Positions 61,258-64,000 of a DNA stretch of 64,000 nucleotides are shown here, one piece after another (the stretch's first letter is position 1; every line of letters starts with the position of its first letter). Below the pieces are notes generated by a model. That model had not been told where the DNA came from. It was given only the letters and a program-made list of their open reading frames with translations, and searched no databases. The DNA is from Pseudomonas matsuisoli (lineage in GTDB: Bacteria > Pseudomonadota > Gammaproteobacteria > Pseudomonadales > Pseudomonadaceae): assembly GCF_014647635.1 (NCBI RefSeq), contig NZ_BMPO01000003.1, positions 62,001 through 126,000 on the forward strand, written 5' to 3'. The position numbers and the translations under genes are program-made.

Positions 61258-62838
61258 ATGTCCTTTGCTAACACTCTTTCATTAGGAAACTCTTCTATAC
61301 GCAATGGACGCGGTTACAAACGTTTCAGCTCTTTGGTTGCCTCTGCAGCACTGCTCTGCGGCCTGGCAGGTGCACCCTTCAGCCAAGCGAGCGCTGCAGG
61401 TCTTGACATGGTCGGCGTCAACCTCGCCGGTGCGGAATTCACCTCAGGCGCATTGCCTGGGAAAGAAGGTACAAACTTCTTCTTCCCGACTGAAGCAAAC
61501 TTTAAAACATGGACTTCGAAAGGCGTTAAGTTAATTCGCTTCCCTATTCTTTGGGAACGCCTTCAACCGAAGTTAGGCGGTGATTTCGATCCGACCTATG
61601 CAGCCTTTATCGATAAAACATTCGATTATGCTGAAAAATATAACGCCAAACTTATTCTCGATGTACACAACTATCAGCGCTACCGCGATGTAGTTATTGG
61701 TACTGGCAACGTTAGTTATGCCAATTACCGTGACCTGATTCGCCGAATCGCATTGCGCTGGAGCCCCGAGCGTTCGCTCTACGCCTACGACATCATGAAC
61801 GAACCTCACGATGCGGACGCACAATGGCCTATCGCTGCTCAGCACGGGATCGATGCCATCCGCGAAATCGATCGGGTGAAGCCGATCATGATCGAAGGTA
61901 ACTCATGGGCGGGCGCTACTCAGTGGCCCTCGTACAACAAGGCGCTGCTGAACCTGAAGGACCCTGCTGACAACCTGATCTTCCAGGCCCACCTTTACTT
62001 CGATGGCAGCGACGGTGGTAGCTACAAGAAATTCGACGTAACGACCGTTAAGGCAGACTACGGCGTCGAGCGTGTGAAGCCATTCGTGAAATGGCTACAG
62101 GACAACGGCAAGAAAGGCTTCATCGGCGAGTTCGGCGTACCGGGTGATGATCCGCGCTGGTTCCCGATTATGGAAGGCATGCTTGCCTACCTCAAAGACC
62201 ATTGCATCCCGGCAACCTACTGGGCGGCGGGACGTGCGTGGGGTAACTACCGGCTCTCCATCGAGCCAAAGGGTGGAGTGGATCGCCCGCAGTGGCCGAT
62301 TCTGAAGAAGTACCTGACCAACTCGAGCTGCTCTGCGATCGGTCCGAAGTCAACGAAGCCGGCGACCACCACACCGCCTGCGGCAAACACGACAACGAAG
62401 CCGACCACGCCGACCACGCCGACCCCTACGACGCCTACGACCACGCCAGCAAAACCGGCAACGCCAGCGCCCACCACGCCGACCACTCCAGCACCGACGA
62501 CACCGTCGACTGGCTCTAACACCGGCTCAGGTAGCAATACGGGCAACACCGGCACCAGCAAAGCGGTCGAGTCGTCCATCAACAACTTCACCGACAGCAA
62601 CTGGAACAAAGGAATCGCGAAGAAGATGTCCGGCTTCACGATCCCCAAAACCTCTGCGAGTGCAGCAGCATTCAAGGTGGGCGCATCTGTGAAGATGGCT
62701 AACGGTCAGGTCTACAAGATTGGTTCGGTCTACAGCGTCGGCAATAACATGTCGGTTTACCTCAACGGTCCGATCCTGGACGGTGCGGCTGTAGGTCATC
62801 CGAAGAAAGTCACCCTGTTCACCGCTGCAACGAAGTAA
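61258..62838 (+). CDS. Secreted GH5 endoglucanase-like glycosidase with TP linker and C-terminal domain
   Basis: 526 residues. Signal peptide (SSLVASAALLCGLAGAPFSQASA). A GH5 catalytic domain spans about 50-360: acid/base Glu in YDIMNEPHDA near 181 and nucleophile Glu in GFIGEFGVPGD near 288. A Thr/Pro linker of about 65 residues (about 365-430) leads to a C-terminal domain of some 80 residues I do not recognise. Likely cuts cellulose, xyloglucan or mixed beta-glucans outside the cell. The first 480 bp are AT-rich compared with the rest. GAGG 5 bp before the ATG. Confidence 0.9.
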   Translation: MSFANTLSLGNSSIRNGRGYKRFSSLVASAALLCGLAGAPFSQASAAGLDMVGVNLAGAEFTSGALPGKEGTNFFFPTEANFKTWTSKGVKLIRFPILWERLQPKLGGDFDPTYAAFIDKTFDYAEKYNAKLILDVHNYQRYRDVVIGTGNVSYANYRDLIRRIALRWSPERSLYAYDIMNEPHDADAQWPIAAQHGIDAIREIDRVKPIMIEGNSWAGATQWPSYNKALLNLKDPADNLIFQAHLYFDGSDGGSYKKFDVTTVKADYGVERVKPFVKWLQDNGKKGFIGEFGVPGDDPRWFPIMEGMLAYLKDHCIPATYWAAGRAWGNYRLSIEPKGGVDRPQWPILKKYLTNSSCSAIGPKSTKPATTTPPAANTTTKPTTPTTPTPTTPTTTPAKPATPAPTTPTTPAPTTPSTGSNTGSGSNTGNTGTSKAVESSINNFTDSNWNKGIAKKMSGFTIPKTSASAAAFKVGASVKMANGQVYKIGSVYSVGNNMSVYLNGPILDGAAVGHPKKVTLFTAATK

Positions 62839-62855
62839 GGCAAATAACAACATCT

Positions 62856-62884
62856 GAAGGTCGCTTAGGCGGCCTTCTTTTTTT
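62856..62884 (+). terminator. Terminator of the GH5 gene
   Basis: GAAGGTCGC (62856-62864), TTAG loop, GCGGCCTTC (62869-62877; one G-T pair), followed by seven T. Confidence 0.9.
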
Positions 62885-62889
62885 GGGCT

Positions 62890-63792
62890 TCATTCGTCGT
62901 TGACGGTACCGAAGGTTTCGCTCACCCACTCCACGAAGACCCTCACCCGCTCCGACAACCGTCTATGCGGCGAATAGGCCACGGACAAGGGCAACGCGGG
63001 CGGCGGCCAGTCAGTGAGTACCTCACACAGTTTGCCTTCCGCCAATTGCTGCGCCACGTGGTAACGCGGCGGTTGGGCCAGGCCGAACCCGGCAGCGCAC
63101 AAGGCGACGTAAGCCGCAGAGCCATTGGCGCTGATGGCGACGGATAACGTTTTCAGCGTCACCGTTCCTTCGCAAGTGAATTCCAACGGAAAGGCTCGGC
63201 CATCCACCGAGGACAGATACGCCACCATCCGGTGCCGGGCGAGATCATCAAGGTTTTCCGGGCGGCCATAGCGGCGCAAGTAATCCGGGCTGGCGCAGGT
63301 CACTTGCGGCAGAGGGGCCAGGGGCCGCACCACCAAGCCTTCGTCGACGACATCGCCTCCCCGAATGACGCAATCCACACCGTCTCGCAGCAAATCGGTC
63401 GTTTTGTCGCTGCTGCTGATCACCAGTTCGATCTCAGGGTAACGCTGCTGAAAATCGGGTAACCGCGGCAGGATTGCGAGTGCGCCCAGCGAACTCGGCA
63501 TGTCTACCTTCAACTTCCCGCTTGGTCGGCGCCGCTCGTTGCAAAAAAGCGATTCCGCATCCTCGAGGTCGGCCAGCAGCGCGAGACAGCGCTCGTAAAA
63601 CAGCTCGCCATCCGCGGTTGGGCTCACATGTCGCGTGGTCCGACGCAAAAGTTGAGCCCCCAGATGCGACTCCAGTTGTCGCAACAGCGTGCTGGCCATG
63701 GCGCCGGACATGTTCAAGTCATTGGCCGCTCTCGAGAAGCTGCGCTGCTCGACAATCCGTACGAACAGTGCCATAGCGTTCAGACGATCCAT
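62890..63792 (-). CDS. LysR-family regulator next to aldo/keto reductase
   Basis: 300 residues. N-terminal helix-turn-helix (RSFSRAANDLNMSGAMASTLLRQLE) and a full effector domain of the CrgA/YafC-like group (RRTTRHVSPTADGELFYERC). Divergent from the aldo/keto reductase gene with a 99-bp intergenic region, so it most likely controls it. Effector unknown. Confidence 0.92.
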   Translation of the reverse strand: MDRLNAMALFVRIVEQRSFSRAANDLNMSGAMASTLLRQLESHLGAQLLRRTTRHVSPTADGELFYERCLALLADLEDAESLFCNERRRPSGKLKVDMPSSLGALAILPRLPDFQQRYPEIELVISSSDKTTDLLRDGVDCVIRGGDVVDEGLVVRPLAPLPQVTCASPDYLRRYGRPENLDDLARHRMVAYLSSVDGRAFPLEFTCEGTVTLKTLSVAISANGSAAYVALCAAGFGLAQPPRYHVAQQLAEGKLCEVLTDWPPPALPLSVAYSPHRRLSERVRVFVEWVSETFGTVNDE

Positions 63793-63891
63793 TATTCATC
63801 CATGCCTAATTAAGCTTTTAGTATCGGCACATTTATCCATTCTGGCTTAGCAATGACAATGGCTCTTCTTTCACTAAGCAGGAGCCACACC

Positions 63892-64000
63892 ATGATCACA
63901 CGTCGAATGGGCCACGCTGGCCCACAGGTCTCAGCGATCGGCTTGGGCTGCATGGGCATGTCGGATTTCTATGAAGGACGCGACGAAAACGAAGCCATCG
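63892..64000 (+). CDS. Aldo/keto reductase (5' end only, runs off window)
   Basis: Only 36 codons are present: [20 protein letters not shown] then MGMSDFYEG and on. The [13 protein letters not shown] motif is typical of the AKR family (group of YajO/Tas-like and PLP-reductases). GGAG lies 7 bp before the ATG. Reduces aldehydes or ketones with NADPH by family. Confidence 0.88.
   Translation, partial: MITRRMGHAGPQVSAIGLGCMGMSDFYEGRDENEAI

Overview
The window reads as chromosome from a fluorescent-group-like Pseudomonas. The T6SS gene order, the HypT-type LysR/aspA pair, the MocR regulator and many REP hairpins of the form GTGGGAGCGGGC...GCCCGCGAT all fit that genus. The complete zeaxanthin-glucoside type crt set suggests a yellow-pigmented, possibly plant- or surface-associated strain. 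That ecology is inference; no rRNA gene is present to place the species. By eye most genes are GC-rich (about 58-62%). There are two AT-rich patches: the intergenic stretch plus the 5' half of tssA (about 19.4-20.5 kb), and the 5' half of a GH5 glycosidase with its upstream region (about 60.9-61.7 kb).

Layout. (1) 0-6.5 kb: a partial HypT-like LysR regulator, aspartate ammonia-lyase, a MocR regulator divergent from a PaiB-like FMN protein, two GNAT acetyltransferases, REP clusters, and a 144-bp element with near-perfect terminal inverted repeats. (2) 6.1-15.5 kb: a tight minus-strand catabolic operon. It holds a periplasmic binding protein, ABC ATPase, two permeases, two DAO-type flavoenzymes, a three-part HcnABC/opine-oxidase-like dehydrogenase and a RidA protein, with a divergent OccR/NocR-like LysR regulator. 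(3) 15.8-19.4 kb: an AGCS-type amino acid:cation symporter, an HTH regulator and a cytoplasmic-type asparaginase. (4) 19.75-40.1 kb: a complete type VI secretion operon in P. aeruginosa H2-T6SS order (tssA-B-C-E-F-G-clpV-sfa-small lipoprotein-fha-tssJ-K-L-M-stp1-stk1), without hcp, vgrG or PAAR genes. (5) 40.2-43.0 kb: tRNA-Asp with a clear promoter, a short RlpA-like protein, a DUF3253 protein, and a two-domain KaiC-like ATPase with a stand-alone receiver protein. (6) 43.2-51.9 kb: carotenoid genes crtZ, (SDR), crtB-crtI-crtY-crtX-fni on the minus strand, and a divergent crtE. (7) 52-64 kb: a sirtuin, two unlisted-size small genes, ergothioneine genes egtB-egtD, a periplasmic binding protein, a DEAD-box helicase, a Gfo/Idh/MocA oxidoreductase, a DUF305 protein, a secreted GH5 glycosidase, and a LysR regulator divergent from a truncated aldo/keto reductase.

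How the genes work together. The carotenoid genes are sufficient on paper for IPP/DMAPP -> GGPP (Fni, CrtE) -> phytoene (CrtB) -> lycopene (CrtI) -> beta-carotene (CrtY) -> zeaxanthin (CrtZ) -> zeaxanthin glucosides (CrtX). The crtE/fni divergent promoter carries two TTGTACAA palindromes exactly 11 bp apart. This resembles operators of B12-dependent light sensors of the CarH/LitR family, so light control is a testable hypothesis. Carotenoids and ergothioneine together would give the cell two antioxidant systems. The opine-like operon couples import of an amino-acid-like compound to its oxidation, with RidA clearing imine by-products; the substrate cannot be read from sequence. I found no CRISPR array, insertion sequence, prophage or rRNA operon.
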